Shown in pieces: positions 11,722-21,843 of a stretch of 64,000 nucleotides of DNA; position 1 is the first letter of the stretch; each line of letters opens with the position of its first letter. The DNA is from Galeopsis tetrahit (lineage: Eukaryota; Streptophyta; Magnoliopsida; Lamiales; Lamiaceae). The stretch lies in contig OY776128.1 in the NCBI GenBank assembly GCA_963675135.1, forward strand, positions 71,802,670 to 71,866,669, read 5' to 3'. The notes beneath the pieces are model-generated. The model was not told the DNA's origin. It saw only the letters and a program-made list of their open reading frames with translations, and made no database searches. A program made the position numbers and the translations under genes.

Positions 11722-12589
11722 TGTGAGTGTTATCTCATAATCTCATAGTCAGCACAGTAAGTAGTGAGCTGATGGGATCAGATAAGATGACTTAGGCCGA
11801 AATCAGATGAGTTGAAGGTTTGCAATCAGCTGAGGAGGTGATACTTAGAGTTCAGCAATGTTGGTCAGAGTCAGCACAGTACTTGATCAGCAGAGTTCAT
11901 TAGCACAGTACTTCAGCAGAGTAGATCAGCACAGTACTGGATCAGCACAGTACTTGATCAGCACAATACTAGATCAACACAGTAAAGATCAGCACAGTAG
12001 AATTCTATCAGCAGAGACAGCTTTTGATCACAAAGAACAGAGGAGTTGAGTATCAGAACACTAAGTAGTGTTCTGATCTTTATGGACAAGTCTTCTGATA
12101 TGAAAGTTAGTTTAACTAGCTGTATTACAGTTACAACTACTTGAGGGCATAACTACCATTTCAGTTGGGCAATAATAGAGCACATGGGTTGTTACAAGCG
12201 GTTGCAAACGGTTGCTAACTACTCAAGCAGTTCCTAACAGCAGCAACTACCTTGGTCTTTATATACTCTTGTATGTGTACATTGTAAAGGTCGATTTTTT
12301 AGCGTTTTTGGATGCAAGTAGGATTGTAATCTTTGAGTTGTGTGAGTTCACGAGTGAAGTGATGAAATATCCTATTCCAAGTGAATGAGTGTGTAAACAT
12401 TCTTGATCAATCAAAGAATTACTCGTCTGGTCCAGTGCATGTAGATCACATTGATCGAACCACTTAAATTCTTGTGTGCTGTTTGTCTCGTTGCTTACTT
12501 TTCGAATTACTATCTTAGAGGAGTTATTTCTTATATCTTCAAGTATTCTACTTGGTTGGAGACGTCTAATCGACTGGAATTACTTGACA
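11722..12589 (+). repeat. 5' LTR of copia element 1
   Basis: 868 bp, TG...CA. U3 contains a tandem array built on GATCAGCACAGTACT (about 11867-12010). A TATATACTCTTGT promoter-like stretch is near 12260. The counterpart at 16729-17575 has fewer and rearranged array units. Confidence 0.9.
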
Positions 12590-12590
12590 A

Positions 12591-12607
12591 TTGGCGCCGT
12601 CTGTGGG
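12591..12607 (+). promoter_or_regulatory. Primer-binding site of copia element 1
   Basis: Directly after the 5' LTR is TTGGCGCCGTCTGTGGGA. Its TGGCGCC core is complementary to a tRNA 3' end carrying GGCGCCA. Copia elements normally carry the initiator-Met type TGGTATCA, as the second copia element here does (35942). Which tRNA is matched cannot be settled from the window. Confidence 0.6.
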
Positions 12608-12632
12608 AATCTGAAGTACCTGCAGATCTAAG

Positions 12633-15600
12633 ATGGGGAATTCTACCAAGTACAACATAGAGAAGTTTACAAGCACGAGAGATTTTGGGTTGTGGAAGGT
12701 CAAGACGCATGCCCTCCTTGAACAGCAAGGATTATTCGAGGCTCTCGAAGAATCCGAAGAAACTGCAGAAGAGACTGCAGCAGCTGCGGCTGAAAGGAGC
12801 AAGTTGCTCAGAAAAGCTCGAAGCACGATCCTACTCTGCCTTGGAGATAAGGTCTTGAGGGAGGTTGTTAAAGAGAAGTCAGCGAAGGAGGTTTGGGATA
12901 AGCTTGAGAAGCTATACATGGTGAAAACTCTTGCTAACCGACTCTATTCGAAACAGAAGTTGTATGCCTTTAGAATGGGAGATGACAAACCCATTACGGA
13001 GCAGCTAGATGAGTTCAACAAGATACTTGATGATCTGGAGAATTTGGATGTCAAGCTTGAAGAAGAGGATAAGGCTCTTATCTTGTTGAGTGCTCTTCCT
13101 AAGTCCTTTGAAATCCTAAAGGACACCATCTTGTATGGTATAAAGGAGGCAATCACATTGGAGGATGTGATCTTGGCTGTCAAGTCCAAGCTGCTACATA
13201 ATAAAGTATTTCAAGGAGATAAAAGTAGCAGTGGAGAAGGATTGACAATCAAGGGAGGTCAGAAGAAATTTGTCTCCAAAAAGGGGTCTAGTCAACCCAA
13301 GGGAGCTGATAAGGGGAAATCAGCTGTGCCAAATCAAGGGGAAGTAGTGTGCCACCACTGCAACAAACCTGGGCACTACAAGAGTACTTGTTTCAAGTAC
13401 AGACAGCTTATGAGAAAATCTGGTCCCAAGAACCCTGTAGATAAGAATCAAGCAAATCAAACCCAAGAAGATAAGGAGCAGAAGGGCTATGAGTCAACTC
13501 AGTCCCTATCCATCACTTCCACTAAAGAACAGCAGGATTGGATTTTAGATTCAGGGTGTTCTTTCCACATGACTCCAAGAAGAGATTGGTTTCATGATTT
13601 TAAGCATCAGAATGGAGGTTATGTGTTGTTAGGGAATGATCACACTTGAAAAGTCAAAGGTGAAGGTACAGTACACTTGAAGATGTATGATGGAGTAGTG
13701 AGGATTCTCAAGAGGGTCAGGTATGTTCCTGAACTCAAGAGAAATTTGATGTCTCTTGGTATGCTGGATTCAATGGGCTACAAATTCCAGTTAGAAGATG
13801 GAGAGCTCAAAATTTCAAAGGGGAAGCCTATTGTTCTTAAAGGTGAGAGAATGAATGATCTCTACTTTCTTAAGGGAGGAACAGTGATTGGCAGATCGGA
13901 TGTGGCAAGGGTGCAAGACAACTCAATGTTGTGGCACAGAAGATTAGGTCATGTAGGAGAGAAGGGCCTACTTGAGCTAAGTAAGCAAGGATTGCTAGGT
14001 GGTGACAAGATCACAAAGCTTGATCTGTGTGAGCACTGTATTCTTGGGAAATCCAAGAGATTGAAGTTTGGGAAAAGTACACACTCTACCAAAGGAATTT
14101 TGGACTATGTCCATTCAGATTTATGGGGGCCAGCTAGGAATCAAACCAGAAGTGGTGGGAGATACTTCATGTCTATCATAGATGACTACTCAAGAAAGGT
14201 ATGGATCACTATCCTGAAATCCAAGTCAGAAGCATTTGAAAAGTTCAAGGAATGGCTCACTGAGGTTGAGAATGTCTCTGGAAATAAGCTCAAGCATTTG
14301 AGAACTGATAATGGGCTGGAGTTCATATCAGAAGAGTTCAATGTTTTCTGCAAGAATAAGGGTATAATGAGGCATAGAACAGTACCAGGTACACCTCAGC
14401 AGAATGGAGTAGCTGAGATAATGAACCAGACTTTACTTGAGAGGGTCAGGTGCATGTTGAGCAGCTCTAGATTGCCTAAAGTATTTTGGGGAGAAGCAGT
14501 GTCAACAACAGCCTATTTGATAAACAGAAGCCCTTCCTCAGCTGTGCAATTTAAAACCCCAGAAGAGTTATGGTCTGGCCATGCAGCTGAGTACAGTAAT
14601 TTGAAGGTTTATGGTTGTTTAGCATATGTCAATATCAAGCAAGATAAGCTTGAGCCTCGAGCCTTGAAATGTGTGTTCGTAGGGTATCCTTCAGGAGTGA
14701 AAGGTATAGGTTGTGGTGCCTTGAAGCTGGGATGCAGAAGTGTATTATCAGCAGAGATGTAACTTTTGATGAAAGTAGAATGCCATTGAAAGAAGAGGCA
14801 AGTTCAAGTGCAGCACACAACAAACCAGATGAGACACAGGTTGAGGTGGAGCATGTTGACACCAGAACACTAACTAAAGATCAGATTGATCCAGATGAGG
14901 AGGAGACTACTCATAGTTATACTGAGCTTCATGACTATCAGCTGACTAGGGACAGAACCAGAAGAGAAGTCCACCCACCTCAAAGGTATGGTCAAGCTGA
15001 CATTGTGTCATTTGCTTTATGTGCAGCTCTTGAGGTGGAGTCTCTGGAGCCTAAAACTTACACAGAAGCCATCAACTGCCATGACAAAGAGAAGTGGTTA
15101 GTTGCTATGGAGGAAGAATTGTTATCTCTTAACAAGAACCAGACTTGGGAGATTATTGAGAGGCCTAAGAACAAGAAACTTGTTGGGTGTAAGTGGATTT
15201 ACAAGAAGAAGGTGGAGGCTCAGAGAGGTGGCAAGATTAGGTACAAGGCAAGGCTTGTAGCTAAAGGATTTACACAGAAAGAGGGTATTGACTTTAATGA
15301 AATCTTCTCACCTGTTGTAAAGCATTGTAGCATCAGAATCTTATTGGTTATGGTTGCTCAGTATGAACTAGAGCTGCATCAGATGGATGTGACCACAGCA
15401 TTTCTTCATGGGACCTTAGATGAGAAGATCTACATGAAAATACCAGAAGGGTTGGACATAGAAGATGGAGAAGACAAAGTGTGCTTACTCAGAAAATCAC
15501 TCTATGGCCTCAAACAAAGCCCTAGACAATGGTACTTAAGGTTTGATGAGTACATTTGCTCGGTTGGTTTTGCAAGAAGCTTGTATGACAGTTGTGTTTA

Positions 15601-16602
15601 CTTTAGACGAGTTGGAAGTTCAGTTACCTATATTCTATTGTATGTAGATGATATGTTAATAGCAGGAGAGTCTATTAACAGTATCAATCAGGTGAAAGAG
15701 ATTCTCAAAAGGGAGTTTGAGATGAAAGATCTTGGTGAAGCTAAAGTGATTCTTGGGATGGAGATCAGTAGAGTTGAGGGAGCAATTCAGCTTAGTCAGC
15801 CTACCTATCTGAAGAAGGTGTCAGAGAGATTCAGGATGAATCAAGCTAAGTCAGTTTCTACGCCAATTGGTCAGCATCAGAAGCTATCCAATCAGATGTG
15901 TCCCAAGAACAGCCAAGAAAGAGCTCAGATGAGTAAGGTTCCTTATGCCAATGAAGTAGAGAGTTTAATGTACGCTGTGGTGTGTTGTGGACCAGATTTA
16001 ACTCATGCAATGAGTGTAATCGGCAGATACATGAGTGATCCAGGCTTAAGTCATTGGGAGACAGTTAAGTGGGTCATGAGATATGTTCTGGGATCAGCTA
16101 AGAAGGGTCTGAAATTTCAGAAGATATCAGATGAAGCAGAAGCACTTGTGGGTTATGTTGATGTCGACTATGTAGCCAATGTAGACACAAGAAAGTCCTT
16201 AACAGGTTATGTATTCACCTTATTTGGTACAGCTATATCATGGAGGTCAATACATCAGTCCGTAGTTGCATTATCTACTACAGAATCAGAATATGTAGCC
16301 TTAACTGAAGCAGTTAAGGAGAGCGTGTGGCTTAGGGGGATCTTGAAGGAGTTCGGTATATAACAAAGAAGTGTGACTGTCTTCTGTGATAACCAAATTA
16401 CAATACATCTTGCAAAGCATCAGGGGTATCATGAGAGAACTAAGCATATAGATGTAAAGTTGTACGTTGTAAGAGATTTTGTAGAGAAAGGGTGGTCCAG
16501 GTAGTGAAGATTGCTACAGAGGAGAACCCTACTGATGCGTTCACTAAGGCATTGCCAAAAGAGAAGTTTGTCTTGTGTCTTAGACTTATTGGACTGCATT
16601 AA
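12633..16602 (+). pseudogene. Copia gag-pol polyprotein, interrupted
   Basis: The frame opens at ATG 12633, 44 bp past the LTR. Gag (residues about 1-210) is followed by a zinc knuckle CHHCNKPGHYKSTC near 13353 and protease WILDSGCSFHMT near 13540. Then come integrase (HRRLGH, DNGLEF, TPQQNGVAE), reverse transcriptase with YVDD near 15644, and RNase H (YVDVDYVAN; STTESEYVAL). Lesions: an in-frame TGA at 13647; a 1-nt frameshift near 14702 in the late integrase; a TAA at 16361 inside RNase H; and a further frameshift near 16495. The C-terminal DAFTKALP block ends at about 16602. The protein cannot be made intact, but every domain remains recognisable. Confidence 0.9.
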
Positions 16603-16713
16603 TTCCTCCGAAGAGAAGGTTGTTGATCCTGTGGCAGAGGAGCAGTGGTGGATACTATTCTTTGAGGAGAATAGTGATTTTGTGTTTTTGGTGGAGATTA
16701 GTTCGATTATGAG

Positions 16714-16728
16714 CTAAAGGTGGAGAAT
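16714..16728 (+). promoter_or_regulatory. Polypurine tract of copia element 1
   Basis: AAAGGTGGAGAAT lies immediately upstream of the 3' LTR TG at 16729, the standard position for plus-strand DNA priming in Ty1/copia elements. Confidence 0.7.
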
Positions 16729-17575
16729 TGTGAGTGTTATCTCATAATCTCATAGTCAGCACAGTAAGTAGTGAGTTGATAGGATCATATAAGATGACTT
16801 AGGCCGAAATCAAATGAGTTGAAGGTTTTCAATCAGCTGAGGAGGTGATACTTAGAGTTCAGCAATGTTGGTCAGAGTCAGCACAGTACTTGATCAGCAC
16901 AGTACTTCAGCAGAGTTGATCAGCACAGTACTTCAGCAGAGTTGATCAGCACAGTACTGGATCAGCACAGTAAAGATCAGCACAGTAGAATTCTATCAGC
17001 AGAGTCAGCTTTTGATCACAAGAATAGAGAAGTTGAGTATCAGAACACTAAGTAGTGTTCTAATCTTTATGTACAAGTCTTCTGATATGAAAGTTAGCTA
17101 GTTTAACTAGTTGTATTACAGTTACAACTACTTGAGGGCATAACTATCATTTCAGTTGGGCAATAATAGAGCACATGGGTTGTTACAAACGGTTGCTAAC
17201 TACTCAAGCAGTTCCTAACAGCAGCAACTACCTTGGTCTTTATATACTCTTGTATGTGTACATTGTAAAGGTCGATATTTTTAGCGTTTTTGGATGCAAG
17301 TACGATTGTAATCTTTGGGTTGTACGTGTGAGTTCACGAGTGCAGTGAGAAAATATCCTATTCCGAGTGAATGAGTGTGTAAACATTCTTGATCAATCAA
17401 AGAAGTACTCGTCTGGTCCAGTGGATGTAGATCACATTGATCGAACCACTTAAATTCTTGTGTGTTGTTTGTCTCGTTGCTTACTTTTCGAATTACTATC
17501 TTAGAGGATTTATTTCTTATATCTTCAAGTATTCTACTTGGTTGGAGACGTCTAATCGACTGGAATTACTTGACA
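16729..17575 (+). repeat. 3' LTR of copia element 1
   Basis: 847 bp, TG...CA, followed directly by the TCAAA duplication. It matches the 5' LTR along its whole length, with a shorter and rearranged GATCAGCACAGTACT array (about 16870-16990) and small indels. Confidence 0.9.
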
Positions 17576-17580
17576 TCAAA

Positions 17581-17965
17581 TGATTTAATTTGTATTATTT
17601 GAATAAATTATATATGCTCTAGTATACATCAAAGGTTTTTGCTAAATACCAGATGAGGATCATTATAAATTAGACAACTATTATAATCCTAAAATCTAAT
17701 AATTCAAGTTTCAGTAGTCCTAACAATTGTATTAAAAAACCCAGAAAGAGATGTAATCTTTTTTCAAAATAATTCAAAAAAAAGTTAAAACGTGTACATA
17801 TGATCGAATATACTCTCAATTATATTTTATATGTACCAATTTCGTTCAAAAGTTGTAGGAACCACCCACGTGTTAAGCACCATTCCGAGGATTCCACCAA
17901 CTTTGAAATAATTGAGATCACATTTGTATATTTATATGTTTTTGGAACAATTTTGGTGAAAAGTC
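17581..17965. other. Spacer between copia element and P450 fragment
   Basis: About 385 bp of AT-rich DNA with no homology to the P450 genes that I can see. The P450-related sequence starts abruptly near 17966. Confidence 0.4.
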
Positions 17966-18345
17966 ATGGTTCCAAAGAAACACAAATCCTTGTCAATGTT
18001 TGGAATATCGGAAGGGACCCCAAAACCTGGAAAGATTCCCTGATATTCAACCCGGAGAGATTTTTAGACCCCAAAATGGCGGATTACAAATGTCACAATT
18101 TTGAGTTTATACTTTCGGGACGACGAATGTGTCCAGCGGTGCCGCTAGCGTCGCGGGTGTTGTCGTTGGCTTTGGGGTCTGTGCTTGTGTCATTTGATTG
18201 GGTAACATTGAGAAAAGAGGTTCCTTACTTTAAAGGCTATACCAATTTCGTATCAACATGTTTAAATGTATATTCAATTGCATGTGTGTAAAATGATCAT
18301 TAATGTAGTAATAAATATATATCCTGCATATTTCTCAGATATTTG
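17966..18345 (+). pseudogene. CYP76-type P450 exon-2 fragment
   Basis: Closely matches the second exon of the intact P450 at 29914-32265, starting at the KETQILVNVWNIGRDP segment and running past the stop into 3' UTR-like sequence (CCTGCA(T/G)ATTTCTCA). The PERF motif (FNPERFLDP) is kept. The haem loop reads LSGRRMCP instead of PFGAGRRMCP: about 6 nt are missing just before the cysteine. A further deletion of about 54 nt joins SFDWV to the terminal TLRK region. Exon 1, the I-helix and the ExxR motif are absent. It is a truncated, non-functional duplicate; what removed its 5' part is not visible. Confidence 0.85.
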
Positions 18346-18384
18346 ATTCAATTAATGTTGATTCAATAAATATAAACAATTCAT

Positions 18385-18483
18385 ATGGGGTCAGTTCATA
18401 GCGCAACGGACTCCTGCAAGTGGACACTTGGATTGGTCCCCCAGATTAGTCAGTCTTTAGATCGGATACCGAGACTTAAAAAA
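18385..18483 (+). mobile_element. SINE-like element, family S1
   Basis: A tRNA-like head (GTTCATAGCGCAACGGAC, resembling a pol III A box) is followed by TTGGATTGGTCCCCCAGATT, GATACCGAGA and an A-rich tail. The GGTCCCCC...GATAACCGAGATT...poly(A) tail segment recurs at 41826-41890, and a weaker version at 29530-29590, so this is a dispersed family. The B box is degenerate and no clear target duplication was found. Confidence 0.5.
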
Positions 18484-18559
18484 AATTAACATTAATTAAG
18501 GGATACAAAAGTATGTGATATACAGATTCATAGTGTTGGCTTGGGATAAGGGAAACGTT

Positions 18560-20072
18560 CCAGACAGCGTTAAAGGAAATAGAGTGCTCAAGGAGGAATA
18601 CAAACTGAATTTTATTCAGCCGACAGCGAATACAGCACATATTCCACTCGATTTTTGATATCGAATGAGTGGGATAATGTGTTAATTGGATATTTCCTTG
18701 GTAGGTTTCCGGGATTCCAAGCATTGAAGCAATTATGTAACGGATGGAAAGTGGCACATGAGATCAAGAGACATGAAAGTGGATGGTTACTGTTTTGCTT
18801 TGAGACGGAGAAGGATTTGGAGAGTGTACTAAATAAGGGGAAGGACTCTAATAATGAAAAGGATGCCAATAGGTTTCGATTTCAGTGATTGTGAGATAAG
18901 TTTAATGCGTTAAACTAAGGAATCTGCCCTTACATTGTTAGAGCAACCGGGTGGTGGAAATTATTGCCTCGTTTATAGGAAAGCCCTGTACACCGACAAG
19001 CTATCCAACACGAAGGACAGAATTTCTTATGTGAGGGTGTTGGTGGAAGTTGACGCTGCAAAGCCCCTAGTGCGTGAAGTGGGTGTTAAGCTAGGTGATC
19101 TAAAGGAATGGACGCGAGTACGAGTTCGAGCCAACCTATTGCAATAAATGCAAGAGATTCGGTCATACTACAAAATCTTGTAAGCCGGTGAATTGTATGC
19201 CCAACAAAGGTAGAGCAAAGGAGGGGGAGCCAAAGGATAAGGAGGTGAAAAATAGGGAGGTGGACGAGATGGGGTTCATTAGAATCAAAGGCAAGAGTAA
19301 AGGAGGCTATATATGGTTGGGGAGAAGGCAGAAATTTTGCTTCACAAAATGTTGATGAAGGCAAAAACAGTGGCTCAAACAAGGAGACCAGGGCTGGAGA
19401 GGTCAAGAGTGGTCGATTTGACGCACTCCGTGACATGGAGGAGGATGGGGATCAAGCTACGGAGGAGGATCAGCATATGAAGGAGGTGCATAATGAGGAA
19501 AATGAGCAAGGGCAAAATCTGGACAGAATGAAGAATGGGTCGATAAGTACTAAGAACTGGCCCGGAGTGAAGAAAACAAAGGAGGTACTTGGGACGTAGG
19601 GGAGGGCTCGAAAGCAGCTCAAAGGAGAACCAACATGAGAAGAGATAGGCCAACACACAATGGAACGTGATGATCTAAGCGAAGTGGTGGAATGTATGTG
19701 CTTTTGGTTGTTGTTTTATGGGCTGGTGGACAAAGGCAGTAACCAAGGTAAGGAAGGGACTTGGAAATTGCATGTTGGGACAGCCTTGAGGCTGTTTTTT
19801 GAAATGGTTGTATACTTAGGTAAACGCTTTGATAGGTGTTATTTTTTAATACTACTAGGCACTCCTTGGGCATGTCCATTAGGAGTGGGAGGAAGATAGG
19901 TAGAAGTGTCACTATGAGTGATAATTGGAGTTTTAGCACGAAAGTGGATAGGGTTAGTATATATGATAGATTTTTACAAGCTAAGAGGTTGTAACATGTT
20001 GGCGTTTCCTCCTTGGGGTTAGCGTTTCTTAAGGAATAAACTTTTTTAACCTTTTGCTCAAAAAAAAAAAAA
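18560..20072 (+). mobile_element. LINE-like remnant with DUF4283/CCHC ORF1 pieces
   Basis: Plus-strand frames contain NVLIGYFLGRFPGFQALKQL...HESGWLLFCF (18655-18888), then YTDKLSNTKDRISYVRVLVEVD (about 18990-19060), and a CCHC knuckle reading YCNKCKRFGHTTKSC near 19135-19185. This is the DUF4283 plus zinc-knuckle layout found in ORF1-type proteins of plant non-LTR elements. Several frameshifts break it. No endonuclease or reverse transcriptase follows. The element ends in a LINE-type 3' region (CTTTTTTAACCTTTTGCTC) with an A14 tail at 20059-20072. ORF2 has therefore been deleted. Target duplications were not identified. Confidence 0.65.
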
Positions 20073-20460
20073 AACTAGATTACACAATGTAAGAATGTAT
20101 TACAAAACCAGATTACACGGTGTAAGTATAGTGAATTTAAACTCAAATCTACCTAACAATCTAGATGCACTATTTCATATATAAATGGGATCATTTGGCC
20201 GAAATTCCAATCCGTTTCACGTGCGAGCCGCATGCTCACATATCCGATGAAAATGATTCTAATAGGGACGGACCGAGTCAAATGAATCTCTCTCAAAAAT
20301 CGCGCACAAAGAAATATAGAATTTCACTCTTAATCTTTTTGCAATATCGATATGATATATATTCAGGCATTCAGCCATATGACCGTAAAGTAAGATTGTA
20401 ATATTTGTTATGATACTCATACTTATAATAAATAAGTCGTCAAATACAATAAACCTGATA

Positions 20461-20572
20461 AAGTGGGATAGCTCAAGTGGTTAGAGCACCGTCTTAGGCC
20501 CTGGGTTCGAGTCATGGGGAGGGGAAAAAGGGATGGATATTTAACTTCCATCAAAAAAAAAAAAACCTAAAT
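20461..20572 (+). mobile_element. Short tRNA-derived SINE, family S2
   Basis: GGATAGCTCAAGTGGTTAGA matches a pol III A box and GGGTTCGAGTC a B box, about 30 bp apart, followed by a G/A-rich body and an A13 tail. It is not a functional tRNA gene: no acceptor-stem pairing was seen and the 3' half is not tRNA-like. The flanks AAACCTGATAAA and AAACCTAAATGG may be a diverged target duplication. Confidence 0.6.
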
Positions 20573-20623
20573 GGTCGGGTAGCTTTCATTCAAAAAACCT
20601 AAATGGTCGGGTAGCTTTCATTC
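20560..20623. repeat. 32-bp tandem duplication next to a MULE-MITE
   Basis: AAAAAACCTAAATGGTCGGG followed by TAGCTTTCATTC occurs twice in direct succession. The second copy ends in the left 9-bp target duplication of the MITE that starts at 20624. Confidence 0.8.
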
Positions 20624-21729
20624 GGGACGGGATCTCCTGTTACACAATGGTGTTACATCTTCTGTTACATCGTTTAGATGAATGTCATGTGTCTTAATTA
20701 CATATTTAATTAATAGATAATTTAGGTTAATTATAGTAAAAATAAAATCTCTTTAATCTCTCTCCAAATTTAACTAAATCTCTAAACATTTAAATAAAAA
20801 AAAAACTTACATGTAATTTTTTTTTATACAAACTATACTTTTATATTCAAACTGTTTAAATAATTTTAATAGAGAAATCTTAAACTGTGTCAAAAAAATA
20901 TTTAAAACCAGTTTATTTAAATATAATTAAATATTTTTAAGTGATTTAATAATTTTTGACATTTTATTTAAATATAATTAGATCAATGCAAAACAAAATA
21001 TATAAAAGTACTTATATATATATATATATAATTTAATATTTTATTGAAATATAATTAAATACAAAACTGATTTTTTCCATTAAAATCTTTTATATTCAGT
21101 TTAACACTTATATTAAACAAAAGTGTTGAGTAAATATAGTTAAATAAAAAATTGACTTATTTAAAGATTTTATGATCAATTTATATTAAATGTAAAAAAT
21201 TTGATTGTAGAACTTTTATTCTAGTTTTTTTTTTTTTTAAATATTTTTCAGTTTTATATTTAATTGTATTCTTCAGTTTTATATTTCACACAAAATTATT
21301 TAAGAAATTTATATCGATTTTATATTCAGTTTTGTATTTAATTTTGTTGTTTCATATTTTGTATTCATAATTTTTATAACAATAATTTTCAAATTTATTA
21401 TTTCATAATATCTCAATTTTTTTTTTAAATCATATTTAAAAATGTTTTTCAAATTTTATATTCAGACAGAGTGCTGATCGATTTTTTTTTTTTTTCATTT
21501 TAGCTTCATAAATTAAATTCAACTAACTTTCATTTTTTCTATTTACTTATAATTTTAAAAAAAATGCTGCTGAGATTTAGTTAAATTTGGAAAGTGAATA
21601 AGGGATTTTATTTTGGTCCTAATTAATCTAAATTAGTTATTAGCTAAATTAGTAATTAAGACACTTGTCATTCATCTAAACAATGTAACAGAAGATGTAA
21701 CACCGTTGTGTAACAGGAGATCCCGTCCC
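20624..21729. mobile_element. MULE-type MITE, family A, copy 2
   Basis: A perfect 9-bp duplication CTTTCATTC (20615-20623, 21730-21738) flanks perfect terminal repeats GGGACGGGATCTCCTGTTAC and its inverse. The TIR extends about 75 bp. It is the same family as 2855-4000 and likewise AT-rich with no coding capacity. The clean TSD and matching TIR ends suggest it is the younger copy. Confidence 0.9.
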
Positions 21730-21843
21730 CTTTCATTCTCACATTAGAATAGAAATTTAAAAAAAGAGTTGAGATGACATTGCATATATATTTGCATGAG
21801 CCGGGCTTAACGGCGACATTATATATGGATCAGTTATCAAAAA

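Larger units (their letters stand above)
11722..17575 (+). mobile_element. Full-length Ty1/copia LTR retrotransposon (decayed)
   Basis: Bounded by TCAAA on both sides (11717-11721, 17576-17580), the expected 5-bp duplication. LTRs run 11722-12589 and 16729-17575, both starting TGTGAGTG and ending TTGACA. Coding order is gag, protease, integrase, reverse transcriptase, RNase H, which defines Ty1/copia. The internal frame is broken at four or more places. The LTRs differ in U3 repeat number and by scattered substitutions, so the insertion is not recent. It lies just upstream of the P450 fragment at 17966. Confidence 0.92.

Noticed and set aside
20461..20572. Possible tRNA gene (A and B boxes present)
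   Set aside because: There is no acceptor stem, no anticodon arm in the right place, and it ends in a poly(A) tail, so SINE is the better explanation.
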